DNA from: Cellulomonas sp. URHE0023
Lineage (GTDB): Bacteria; Actinomycetota; Actinomycetes; Actinomycetales; Cellulomonadaceae
Direction: 5' to 3'
Length of the DNA stretch: 64,000 bases
NCBI RefSeq assembly: GCF_000688475.1
Contig: NZ_JIAN01000006.1
Span: forward strand, 186,001-250,000
Made by a program: the position numbers and the translations under genes. Positions 24,692 to 32,464 of the stretch are shown here, in pieces. The notes below the pieces were generated by a model. It did not search any database and was not told the DNA's origin. It saw only the letters and a program-made list of their open reading frames with translations. The stretch's first letter is position 1. Every line of letters starts with the position of its first letter.

Positions 24692-25353
24692 GACGACCGT
24701 GCGACGAGCAGGTGGTGCGGGTGGACCCGACCCTTGTCCAGTCGCCTGACGCGGACGCGCAGACCGAGCCCGACGAGCCAGCCCCCCATGGTGCGCGGGT
24801 CCACGAAGTCGAAGTCCGACCCCTCGGTGATGCGCAGCACCTTGACCGAGAGCGTCTCCTGGACCGTGTTCCACCGGACCTTCCACCGAGGGTGCGTACC
24901 CATCTCCTTGACCACCACACATCCTCCGGGGGCGAGGTGCGTGACGGCCTCGGTCAGCAGCCGACGCTGCTCGTCGGCGGGCAGCAGGTACAGGACGTCG
25001 ACGAACACGATGGCGTCCCAGGGGCCCTCAGGCACCGCGCCGTCCGGTGCGACCCGGAACTGCAGGCGGTCGAGCTCCCGGGCGGCGGCCGTCGCGGCGC
25101 CGATCTTGTCGGCATCGATGTCGACGCCGAGCACGTCCCGGCCCGGCGCGTCCAGCGCGGCGTACGCGCTGAACAACCCGTGGCCACAGCCGATCTCGAG
25201 GATTCGGCCGGTCTGCGGCAGGACGTCGACCACCCGCCGGAACGGCGCGCTCCACCAGCGGATCGTCACGTGCGCGCGCACCGCGGCCGGTGCGTCCCGG
25301 TAGAGCGCGAGCGCTCGTCGGCCGGGCCCGTCAGGTCGGCGGGCGTCGGTCAC
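24688..25353 (-). CDS. Class I SAM-dependent methyltransferase in the glycan operon
   Basis: 221 residues. Motif I is ILEIGCGHGLFSAYA, the acidic end of strand 2 is LGVDIDADKI, and WDAIVFVDVLYLLP and LAPGGCVVVKEM are the later strands. The sequence resembles methyltransferases that act on sugars or lipids. The KEMGTHPRWKVRWN segment is not typical of a known subfamily. It starts at GTG 25353, overlapping the stop of the ChbG-like gene, and its own stop overlaps the GT-C start. It may methylate the transferred sugar or its carrier. This is inferred from location only. Confidence 0.8.
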   Translation of the reverse strand: MTDARRPDGPGRRALALYRDAPAAVRAHVTIRWWSAPFRRVVDVLPQTGRILEIGCGHGLFSAYAALDAPGRDVLGVDIDADKIGAATAAARELDRLQFRVAPDGAVPEGPWDAIVFVDVLYLLPADEQRRLLTEAVTHLAPGGCVVVKEMGTHPRWKVRWNTVQETLSVKVLRITEGSDFDFVDPRTMGGWLVGLGLRVRVRRLDKGRVHPHHLLVARSS

Positions 25354-26192
25354 GCTGCCTCACCTACCAGCTCTCGGAAGCCACCGAGCCGGTAGCCGGC
25401 GAGGTCCACGGCACGGCGCGCTGCCGGGTCGACGAGCATCGCCAGCTCCTCGGCCCACCGGTACCCCCACGCGAACCGCCGGAGGTCGGGGTCGTTCGCC
25501 GAACCCGGGTGGCAGTTGATCTCCAACGACGGGGCGCCGGCCTGCGCACGCTGCTGGATCGTGCGAGCGAACCGAGCGGCGTCCAGGCCTCCCGCCTCGT
25601 CGAGGCCTGCGTAGTCGGCCGTCGCCGACCGGCCGGCACGCCGGATCTGCGTCCGGGTCCGGCGTGCGAGGGTGCGCACCCCGAGCCCCGTGACGCTGTG
25701 CGCATGGCTCGCAGGCAGCCGGACCGACGCGATGTCGTGCGCGGTGGCGAGCTCGGTGACCACCGCACCGACGGTCGGCCACAGGTGCGTGTGCTGGTGG
25801 GTGTCCACGTGGGTCACCGGGACCCCCACGTCCAGTACGCGCTCGAGCTGCGCGCCGAGCTCGCGGCGGACGTCGTCGGGGTCGATGCGGCCGGCGAGGC
25901 CGCGCCGAACGACCGTCCGGTAGCTGAGCGGGAACGCACCGCGCGAGTCGACGAGGCTCGGCACCTCCCGGGCCGTCAGCAGCGGCGGGTCCTCGCCGAC
26001 GAGTGCCAGGTGCGCGCCGAGCTCCAGGTGCGGAAGCTCGCGGACGACACGTGCCGCGTCCTCGAACGCCGCACCGACGGCGAGGAGCGACGTCGCCGTC
26101 ACGATCCCGGACTCGTGGGCCTGCCGCACCGCGTCGTTGACCCCACGGGTCAGACCGAGGTCGTCGGCGGTCACCACCAGAAGTCGGCTCAC
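25350..26192 (-). CDS. ChbG/HpnK-family carbohydrate deacetylase
   Basis: 280 residues. The metal site is well kept: VTADDLGLTRGVNDAV (DD motif), LELGAHLAL (His) and HVDTHQHTHLWP (His pair). This YdjC/ChbG/HpnK fold deacetylates N-acetyl groups on sugars, in ChbG on chitobiose and in HpnK in hopanoid glycans. Here it stands between a GT2 and a GT-C gene with 4-bp overlaps on both sides, so removal of an acetyl (or formyl) group from a lipid-linked amino sugar is the natural reading. The start is GTG 26192. ChbG itself is normally in a chitobiose operon, which is absent here. Confidence 0.85.
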   Translation of the reverse strand: MSRLLVVTADDLGLTRGVNDAVRQAHESGIVTATSLLAVGAAFEDAARVVRELPHLELGAHLALVGEDPPLLTAREVPSLVDSRGAFPLSYRTVVRRGLAGRIDPDDVRRELGAQLERVLDVGVPVTHVDTHQHTHLWPTVGAVVTELATAHDIASVRLPASHAHSVTGLGVRTLARRTRTQIRRAGRSATADYAGLDEAGGLDAARFARTIQQRAQAGAPSLEINCHPGSANDPDLRRFAWGYRWAEELAMLVDPAARRAVDLAGYRLGGFRELVGEAA

Positions 26193-27028
26193 GGCTGGTG
26201 CCCGGCGCCCGCGACCGGCACCACGTCCCGCAGCTCACGGCGCAGGTGGACGAGCTCGACCAGCATCGCCTTGATGACCCCCGGCGAGGAGAGCGTCGAC
26301 ACGCCTCGCGTCCGCGGGAAGTAGTCGACGCCGATCTGCAGGATCTGGAAGCCCGAGCGCTGTGCGCGGATGACGAGCTCGGCGTCGATGAACGAGCTCT
26401 CGCTCTTGAGCGTCACGTGGTCCAGGACGCGTCGTCGGCAGAGCTTGAACGCGAAGTTGATATCCCTGAGCCGGGTGCGGAACATGATCTGGACCAACCA
26501 GTTGTAGAGGAACGAGTAGACAGCCCGGCGTGGCCCCTCCCCGGTCCTGTCGAGCCGGTACGCGCTGACCACGTCGACCTCGTACATGCACAGCACGCGC
26601 AGCGCGCGAACGAGCTCCTCCATCTCGAAGGGCAGGTCCGCGTCCGTGTAGAGGACGACGTCACCGGTGGCCGCCGCGAACCCGCTCTTGATCGAACCGC
26701 CGAGCTTGCGGTTGCGAGCGTGGTGCACGACCTTGACGTGCGGGTCCCCTTGCGCGATCGCGTCGGCCAGCGCGCCGGTCGAGTCGGTCGAGGCGTCGTC
26801 GACCACGATGATCTCGTAGTCGAGAACGCGGTCGTCCGCCACCAGCCCCTCGCACACGGTGCGGGCGGCGTTGACGGCACGCTCGATGTACTGCTCCTCG
26901 TTCCACATGGGAAAGAAGATCGACAGCTTCTCGAACGGCTTTGCGATGCTGGTCAAAAGGGGCCCCCGCCGGGAAGTGCGCGCCGGCCGCACGCAGACTC
27001 TGGACTCGAGTTCGTCCGCGTGGAGCAT
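26189..27028 (-). CDS. Family 2 glycosyltransferase (polyprenyl-phosphate sugar synthase-like)
   Basis: 279 residues. SIFFPMWNEEQYIERAV opens the GT-A fold. YEIIVVDDASTDSTG and LYTDADLPF (DxD metal site) follow, and DINFAFKLCRRRVLDHV and SSFIDAELVIRAQRSGF complete the pattern of the dolichol-phosphate-mannose/ArnC/PpgS-type GT2 family. No C-terminal membrane helices are present. The product is expected to be a polyprenyl-phosphate sugar built from a nucleotide sugar on the inner membrane face. ATG 27028 is the most upstream well-placed start, with GGAAA ahead. It heads a four-gene overlapping operon and is divergent from the DMT-like gene. Confidence 0.85.
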   Translation of the reverse strand: MLHADELESRVCVRPARTSRRGPLLTSIAKPFEKLSIFFPMWNEEQYIERAVNAARTVCEGLVADDRVLDYEIIVVDDASTDSTGALADAIAQGDPHVKVVHHARNRKLGGSIKSGFAAATGDVVLYTDADLPFEMEELVRALRVLCMYEVDVVSAYRLDRTGEGPRRAVYSFLYNWLVQIMFRTRLRDINFAFKLCRRRVLDHVTLKSESSFIDAELVIRAQRSGFQILQIGVDYFPRTRGVSTLSSPGVIKAMLVELVHLRRELRDVVPVAGAGHQP

Positions 27029-27092
27029 AGGGTTTCCGGGCCGGGCTCGATGCGTCGTCCACGCCGAACGGCACTCGACACGGGGAGATGTA

Positions 27093-27926
27093 GTGGGTCT
27101 GGCTCTGCTGTGCGTCGCCGGGGCGGCACTGTGCTCCGGGGGCGCGATCGTCGTCCAGGCGCTCGCAATGCGACGCATGCCCGTCGACTCGAGGCTGGAC
27201 GTCGCCCTCGTCGGAGGTCTCGCCCGGAACAGGACCTACCTCGCGGCGCTCGTGCTCGTCGCGAGCGGGTTCATCCTGTCCTTCCTCGCGCTGCAGACCC
27301 TGCCTCTCTTCGTGGTGCAGGCCGGGCGCGCGTCGAGCCTCGCGGTCGCCGCCATCCTGTCGGTGCTCGTGCTGGGCGCGCGTCTGCGATGGACGGACTG
27401 GCTGGGGCTCAGCGGCCTCGCCGTCGGACTGGTCCTGCTCGCGTCGTCGGTGGACCCTCGCCCGGCCGTGCCGGTGTCGACCAGCACGCTCTGGTGGGTC
27501 CTGGCACTCACGATCGCCGTGCTCGCCACGACAGCACTCGTCGCCCTCGGCCCACCGACGCCGGTGCGCGGGCTCGTCCTCGCGGTCCTGGCAGGTCTGT
27601 CCTTCGGCGTCCTCGCGCTCGGCGCACGCACCGCGACCAGCTGGACACCCGTGGACCTGGTGACCAACCCGGTCATCTGGTGCGCAGGCGCGTGCGGTGC
27701 CCTCGGGCTCGCCGCCTCGGCGATTGCCCTGCGCAGGGCGCCGGTCGTCCCGGTGACCGCCCTGATGGTCGGCACGGAGACCGTCACGGGTGCCGCGCTG
27801 GGGTTGCTCTTCGCAGGCGACCGCACCGCGGAAGGCACGGGTGGTGCAGCGGCCGCCGGCTTCGCGCTGGTCCTGGCGGGTGCCCTGGTCGTCGCGCGCT
27901 TCGGGGCGTCGGAGGGTGACCGCTAG
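27093..27926 (+). CDS. EamA/DMT-superfamily-like membrane protein
   Basis: 277 residues, nine or ten hydrophobic helices in two similar halves. LALLCVAGAALCSGGAIVVQALAMRR opens it, LPLFVVQAGRASSLAVAAILSVLVLGARLRWTDWLGL lies in the middle, and the C-terminal half repeats the pattern with VPVTALMVGTETVTGAALGLLF. This is the layout of drug/metabolite transporter family proteins. The substrate is unknown. The GTG start at 27093 is preceded by GGGGAG. It is divergent from the GT2 gene (64 bp) and convergent with galE, overlapping its stop codon by 4 bp. Its position next to the glycan operon suggests, but does not show, a flippase or precursor role. Confidence 0.75.
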   Translation: MGLALLCVAGAALCSGGAIVVQALAMRRMPVDSRLDVALVGGLARNRTYLAALVLVASGFILSFLALQTLPLFVVQAGRASSLAVAAILSVLVLGARLRWTDWLGLSGLAVGLVLLASSVDPRPAVPVSTSTLWWVLALTIAVLATTALVALGPPTPVRGLVLAVLAGLSFGVLALGARTATSWTPVDLVTNPVIWCAGACGALGLAASAIALRRAPVVPVTALMVGTETVTGAALGLLFAGDRTAEGTGGAAAAGFALVLAGALVVARFGASEGDR

Positions 27927-28900
27927 ATCGCCGGAGGACCTGACTGCCACGCCGCCCAGGCGCTCTCGAGGATCGCGCGGAGGTCGGCCCGTGCACTCCA
28001 TCGAACGTCCTGCGCGATCCGATCCACAGCCGCTACCACGCGCGCGGGGTCGCCCACCCGTCGAGCCACGACCTCCGGTGTGGTGTCGAGCCCGCAGACC
28101 TCGCCCAGCACGGCGAGCACCTCGAGCACGGACACGCCCGTGCCGCGCCCCACGTTGAGGGCCTCCCCGACCGGCCCACCGGCCGCGAGGTGGTCGAGCG
28201 TCGCCACGTGGGCCTCGGCGAGATCCACCACGTGCACGTAGTCGCGGATGCAGCTGCCGTCGTCCGTCGGGTAGTCCGTTCCGTAGACCTGCGGCCGCAG
28301 GCCGCGGGTGATCCGGTCCAGCACGATCGTCACCAGGTTCGCCACCACGGTGTCACCGAGCTCCGGAGCTCCGGCCCCCGCCACGTTGAAGTAGCGCAGC
28401 GCCACGCCGCGCACGCCGTGGGCGCGCGCCGCGTCGCGCAAGAGCCACTCGCCGGCCAGCTTGGTCCGTCCGTAGGGGCTCAGCGGCTCGAGTGCCGCGT
28501 CCTCCGCCACGAGGTCCTCCGACACGCTGCCGTAGACGGCTGCGGACGACGAGTAGACGATCGATCCGACGGACGCGCGCTCCATGGCGCCCAGCACGTG
28601 CGCGAGGCCGCCGACGTTCTGACCGCAGTACCACAGCGGTCGCTCGACGGACTCGCCAACCTGCTTGCGCGCCGCGAGGTGGATCACTGAGGTGACGCCA
28701 TGCTCATGCATGGCCTGCGCGAGCGGTTCCCGGCTCGCCGCCTCCGCGAGATCGAGAGGCACCAGCGGAACACCCGGGACGCGTCTGGCGTCGCCCGTGC
28801 TCAGGTCGTCGACGATGACGACCTCATGCCCAGCCGACTGCAACGTGCGCACGACGTGCGACCCGATGTAGCCGGCTCCCCCTGTCACGAGCACCGCCAC
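27923..28900 (-). CDS. galE: UDP-glucose 4-epimerase
   Basis: 325 residues. The Rossmann motif TGGAGYIGSH opens it, YSSSAAVYG carries the catalytic Ser, and YGRTKLAGE the Tyr-x3-Lys. RYFNVAGA and RDYVHVVDLAEAH follow. These are diagnostic of GalE. It interconverts UDP-glucose and UDP-galactose with bound NAD, and some members also act on the N-acetylated sugars. It lies immediately next to the glycan operon region and may supply its donor. The start is GTG 28900. It converges on the DMT-like gene, and the stop codons overlap by 4 bp. Confidence 0.93.
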   Translation of the reverse strand: MAVLVTGGAGYIGSHVVRTLQSAGHEVVIVDDLSTGDARRVPGVPLVPLDLAEAASREPLAQAMHEHGVTSVIHLAARKQVGESVERPLWYCGQNVGGLAHVLGAMERASVGSIVYSSSAAVYGSVSEDLVAEDAALEPLSPYGRTKLAGEWLLRDAARAHGVRGVALRYFNVAGAGAPELGDTVVANLVTIVLDRITRGLRPQVYGTDYPTDDGSCIRDYVHVVDLAEAHVATLDHLAAGGPVGEALNVGRGTGVSVLEVLAVLGEVCGLDTTPEVVARRVGDPARVVAAVDRIAQDVRWSARADLRAILESAWAAWQSGPPAI

Positions 28901-29026
28901 GCCCGCAGACTAGCGCGCGCGGGACGTGCCACCAGACCGGACGTCCGACCTGGTGACGCGCACCTCGGCGGCCGCAGGGGGCACCGTCGGCGCGCGCGTC
29001 GACAGCGACTCCCCCACACTGATCCG

Positions 29027-30103
29027 ATGCGAACCGTGGGTGTCGAGGAGGAGTTTCTGCTGGTCACCCCCGGCGGGCGGCCGTACGCCGTCGCCACCGC
29101 GGTCCTGCGCCACGCGGCCGACGAGCCGTCCGATGCGCTTCCCGGCGGGGACGTCGAGAAGGAGTTCAAGCAGGAGCAGATCGAGACGTCGACCCACCCG
29201 TGCACCGACCTCGCGGAGCTCGTCGAGCAGATCCGTGCCGGTCGCTCGCGGACCGACGCGCTCGCTCGACGTGCGGGCGCACGGGTCGCTGCCCTCGCTA
29301 CCGCCCCGCAGGTCGTCGAGTCGACGGTGCTCCCCGACCGGCGTGCGCACGCGATCCGGGCCGAGTTCGGCCAGATCGCCCGCGACCAGCTCACCTGCGG
29401 GTGCCACGTGCACGTCGAGGTGGCCGACGACGACGAGGGCGTCCAGATCCTCGACCGCCTGCGCTCCTGGACCGCGATCCTCCTCGCGCTCTCCGGGAAC
29501 AGCCCGTCCTGGCAAGGAGGGCACACCGGGTACGCGAGCTACCGGTCACAGGTCTGGGGTCGCTGGCCCACGGCCGGTCCCACGGCCGAGTTCGGTGACG
29601 CGGAAGGCTACCGGCGCCTGATCAAGGACCTGCTCCGCTCGGGCACGATCCTGGACGAGGGGATGGTCTACTTCGACGCCCGGCTCTCGTCGCGCTACCC
29701 GACGGTCGAGGTCCGGGTCGCGGACGTGTGCCTGGACGTGGGAGACGCAGCGCTGCAGGCGGCGCTGGTGCGCGCACTCGCGGACACGACGACCTCGCCG
29801 GTCGACCCACCACGGACCGAGCTGCTGCGCGCGGCCGGCTGGCGAGCCGCGCGCTCCGGCCTGACGGGCGACCTGGTCGACCCGCTGTCCGGGAACCCCG
29901 TCCCGGCGGCGGACGCGGTCGGGACCCTCGTCGAGCACGTGCGGCCCGCGCTCGTCGCGAACGGCGACCTCGACTTCGTGGAGCAGCAGGTCAACACGCT
30001 GCTCCGGCGCGGCAACGGTGCGATCCAGCAGCTGGGTTGGCGGGCCGAGGGAGCCGACGACGACGAGGTCGTCCGTCGCGCGGTCGACCGGACCCACCTC
30101 TAG
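29027..30103 (+). CDS. Carboxylate-amine ligase of the YbdK/GCS2 family
   Basis: 358 residues. MRTVGVEEEFLLV gives the GVEEEF metal/ATP motif, followed by EKEFKQEQIET, CGCHVHVEV and GYASYRSQVWGRWPTAG. All are hallmarks of the GCS2 glutamate-cysteine ligase family. E. coli YbdK has only weak gamma-glutamylcysteine synthetase activity, and actinobacteria such as this usually make mycothiol instead of glutathione, so the physiological substrates are uncertain. ATG 29027 lies just upstream of the conserved motif. It stands alone, with galE divergent upstream and glgX 115 bp downstream. Confidence 0.85.
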   Translation: MRTVGVEEEFLLVTPGGRPYAVATAVLRHAADEPSDALPGGDVEKEFKQEQIETSTHPCTDLAELVEQIRAGRSRTDALARRAGARVAALATAPQVVESTVLPDRRAHAIRAEFGQIARDQLTCGCHVHVEVADDDEGVQILDRLRSWTAILLALSGNSPSWQGGHTGYASYRSQVWGRWPTAGPTAEFGDAEGYRRLIKDLLRSGTILDEGMVYFDARLSSRYPTVEVRVADVCLDVGDAALQAALVRALADTTTSPVDPPRTELLRAAGWRAARSGLTGDLVDPLSGNPVPAADAVGTLVEHVRPALVANGDLDFVEQQVNTLLRRGNGAIQQLGWRAEGADDDEVVRRAVDRTHL

Positions 30104-30217
30104 GCCCCCAACCAGATCGGCGGCACGCCCGCAACTTCGGCGGGTGTGGCGAAGTCCACCCGCGCACCCGCTGTGCACCGCGAGCCAGATCCGCGACGGG
30201 CTGGCACTGTGGAGCGC

Positions 30218-32464
30218 ATGCAGATGTGGCCGGGACGCCCCTACCCCCTGGGCGCCACGTACGACGGGACCGGGACGAACTTCGCGCTGTTCTCCGAGGT
30301 CGCCGAACGGGTCGAGCTGTGCCTGATCGCACCAGACGGCACCGAGACGCGCGGAGACCTCACGGAGGTCGACGCGTTCGTCTGGCACGGGTACCTGCCG
30401 GCGATCTCCCCCGGTCAGCGCTACGGCTTCCGTGTGCACGGACCGAACGACCCCGCCAACGGGGCCAGGTGCAACCCGAACAAGCTCCTGCTCGACCCGT
30501 ACGCCAAGGCGATCGACGGGCAGATCGACGGCGACCCGTCGCTGTACTCGTACCAGTTCGACGCACCGGACGAGCCCAACGACGACGACTCCGCCGCGCA
30601 CACGATGACCTCGGTCGTGATCAGCCCCTACTTCGACTGGGGGAACGACCGCCCGCCCCAGCACGAGTACCACGAGTCCGTGATCTACGAGACGCACGTG
30701 CGCGGGCTGACCATGCAGCACCCAGCGGTACCGGAGGAGCTGCGCGGCACCTACTCGGGCCTCGCGCACCCCGCCGTGATCGAGCACCTGACGTCCCTCG
30801 GCGTGACCGCAGTCGAGCTCATGCCGGTGCACCAGTTCGTCAACGACCCCTCGCTCGTCGAGAAGGGTCTGTCCAACTACTGGGGCTACAACACGATCGG
30901 CTTCTTCGCGCCGCACAACGGCTACTCGGCGTTCCCGCAGGCCGGGCAGCAGGTGCAGGAGTTCAAGGCGATGGTCAAGGCCCTGCACCAGGCCGACATC
31001 GAGGTGATCCTCGACGTCGTCTACAACCACACCGCGGAGGGCAACCACCTCGGTCCGACGCTGAGCTTCCGCGGCCTCGACAACGCCAACTACTACCGGC
31101 TCGTCGACGACGACCCGGCCCACTACTTCGACACGACCGGCACCGGGAACTCGCTGCTCATGCGGTCGCCGCACGTGCTGCAGCTGATCATGGACTCGCT
31201 GCGGTACTGGGTCACCGAGATGCATGTCGACGGCTTCCGGTTCGACCTGGCGGCCACCCTGGCCCGGCAGTTCCACGAGGTCGACCGCCTCTCAGCCTTC
31301 TTCGACCTGGTGCACCAGGATCCCGTGGTGTCGCAGGTGAAGCTCATCGCCGAGCCGTGGGACATCGGGGAGGGCGGCTACCAGGTGGGAGGCTTCCCGC
31401 CGTTGTGGTCGGAGTGGAACGGCAAGTACCGGGACACGGTGCGGGACTTCTGGCGCGGTGAGCCGTCGACCCTCGGGGAGTTCGCCAGCCGGCTGTCCGG
31501 CTCGTCGGACCTGTACGAGCACACGGGCCGGCGCCCGATCGCGAGCGTCAACTTCGTCACCGCCCACGACGGCTTCACCCTGAACGACCTCGTCTCCTAC
31601 AACGAGAAGCACAACGAGGCGAACGGCGAGGACAACAACGACGGCGAGAGCCACAACCGGTCCTGGAACTGCGGGGTCGAGGGCCCGACGAAGAAGAAGG
31701 ACGTGCTCGCGCTGCGGGCGCGGCAGCGACGGAACTTCCTGGTCACGCTGCTGCTGTCCCAGGGCATCCCGATGCTCGCCCACGGTGACGAGCTCGGCCG
31801 CTCGCAGCAGGGCAACAACAACGTCTACTGCCAGGACGGCCCGATCTCGTGGATCGACTGGGACCTGGACGACGACCAGAACGCCCTGCTGGAGTTCACG
31901 CGACGCGTCGTGCGCCTGCGTCAGGACCATCCCGTGTTCCGACGTCGCCGCTTCTTCGCCGGCCTGCCGGAGCGCGGCGGCGAGTCCGAGCTGCTCGACA
32001 TCGCCTGGCTGTCCCCGGACGGTCAGCACATGCAGGACGAGGCGTGGGCCGCGGACCACGCGCGTGCCGTGATGGTGTTCCTCAACGGCGACGCGATCGT
32101 CGAGCCGGACCTGCGGGGGCAGGAGATCATCGACGACAGCTTCCTGGTGCTGTTCAACGGGCAGCCCGACGCGGTGACGTTCGCGCTTCCCGGCGCCGAG
32201 TACGGCACGAGCTGGACCGCGGTGCTCGACACCGACACGCAGGTCGAGGCCGGCACGACCGTCGAGCCGAAGCAGGACCTGACACTGGCGCAGAAGTCGG
32301 TCGTGGTGCTCACCCGCGCCCCGATGACCCCGGCGGCCACGTCGTCCGGCATCGGTGCGGCCGCCACAGCGTCGCGCGAGGCGGCCAGGGTGGCGAAGCG
32401 ACCGCCCACGCCGGATGAGGACAAGCCCAAGCGCCGCACGACCAGGCCACGCCCCAGCGCATGA
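30218..32464 (+). CDS. glgX: Glycogen debranching enzyme (isoamylase type)
   Basis: 748 residues. It has an N-terminal CBM48-like domain (PYPLGATYDGTGTNFALFSE) and a GH13 catalytic domain: DVVYNHTAEGNH, DGFRFDLAA (nucleophile Asp), LIAEPWDIG (acid Glu) and NFVTAHDGFTLNDLV. NEANGEDNNDGESHN is the GlgX/TreX loop. The C-terminal tail is Lys/Pro/Arg-rich and longer than in E. coli. It cleaves alpha-1,6 branches of phosphorylase-trimmed glycogen, releasing maltooligosaccharides for TreY. It forms an operon with treY, overlapping at ATGA (32461-32464). ATG 30218 is chosen over GTG 30209. Its GGAG lies only three bases away, so the start is not certain. Confidence 0.95.
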   Translation: MQMWPGRPYPLGATYDGTGTNFALFSEVAERVELCLIAPDGTETRGDLTEVDAFVWHGYLPAISPGQRYGFRVHGPNDPANGARCNPNKLLLDPYAKAIDGQIDGDPSLYSYQFDAPDEPNDDDSAAHTMTSVVISPYFDWGNDRPPQHEYHESVIYETHVRGLTMQHPAVPEELRGTYSGLAHPAVIEHLTSLGVTAVELMPVHQFVNDPSLVEKGLSNYWGYNTIGFFAPHNGYSAFPQAGQQVQEFKAMVKALHQADIEVILDVVYNHTAEGNHLGPTLSFRGLDNANYYRLVDDDPAHYFDTTGTGNSLLMRSPHVLQLIMDSLRYWVTEMHVDGFRFDLAATLARQFHEVDRLSAFFDLVHQDPVVSQVKLIAEPWDIGEGGYQVGGFPPLWSEWNGKYRDTVRDFWRGEPSTLGEFASRLSGSSDLYEHTGRRPIASVNFVTAHDGFTLNDLVSYNEKHNEANGEDNNDGESHNRSWNCGVEGPTKKKDVLALRARQRRNFLVTLLLSQGIPMLAHGDELGRSQQGNNNVYCQDGPISWIDWDLDDDQNALLEFTRRVVRLRQDHPVFRRRRFFAGLPERGGESELLDIAWLSPDGQHMQDEAWAADHARAVMVFLNGDAIVEPDLRGQEIIDDSFLVLFNGQPDAVTFALPGAEYGTSWTAVLDTDTQVEAGTTVEPKQDLTLAQKSVVVLTRAPMTPAATSSGIGAAATASREAARVAKRPPTPDEDKPKRRTTRPRPSA

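Noticed and set aside
22169..25303. Plus-strand reading frame of over 1000 codons opposite the DUF6421-like, GT-C and methyltransferase genes
   Set aside because: Its protein is rich in Arg, Ser and Thr with no fold pattern, typical of the antisense of GC-rich genes. The minus-strand genes have family motifs.
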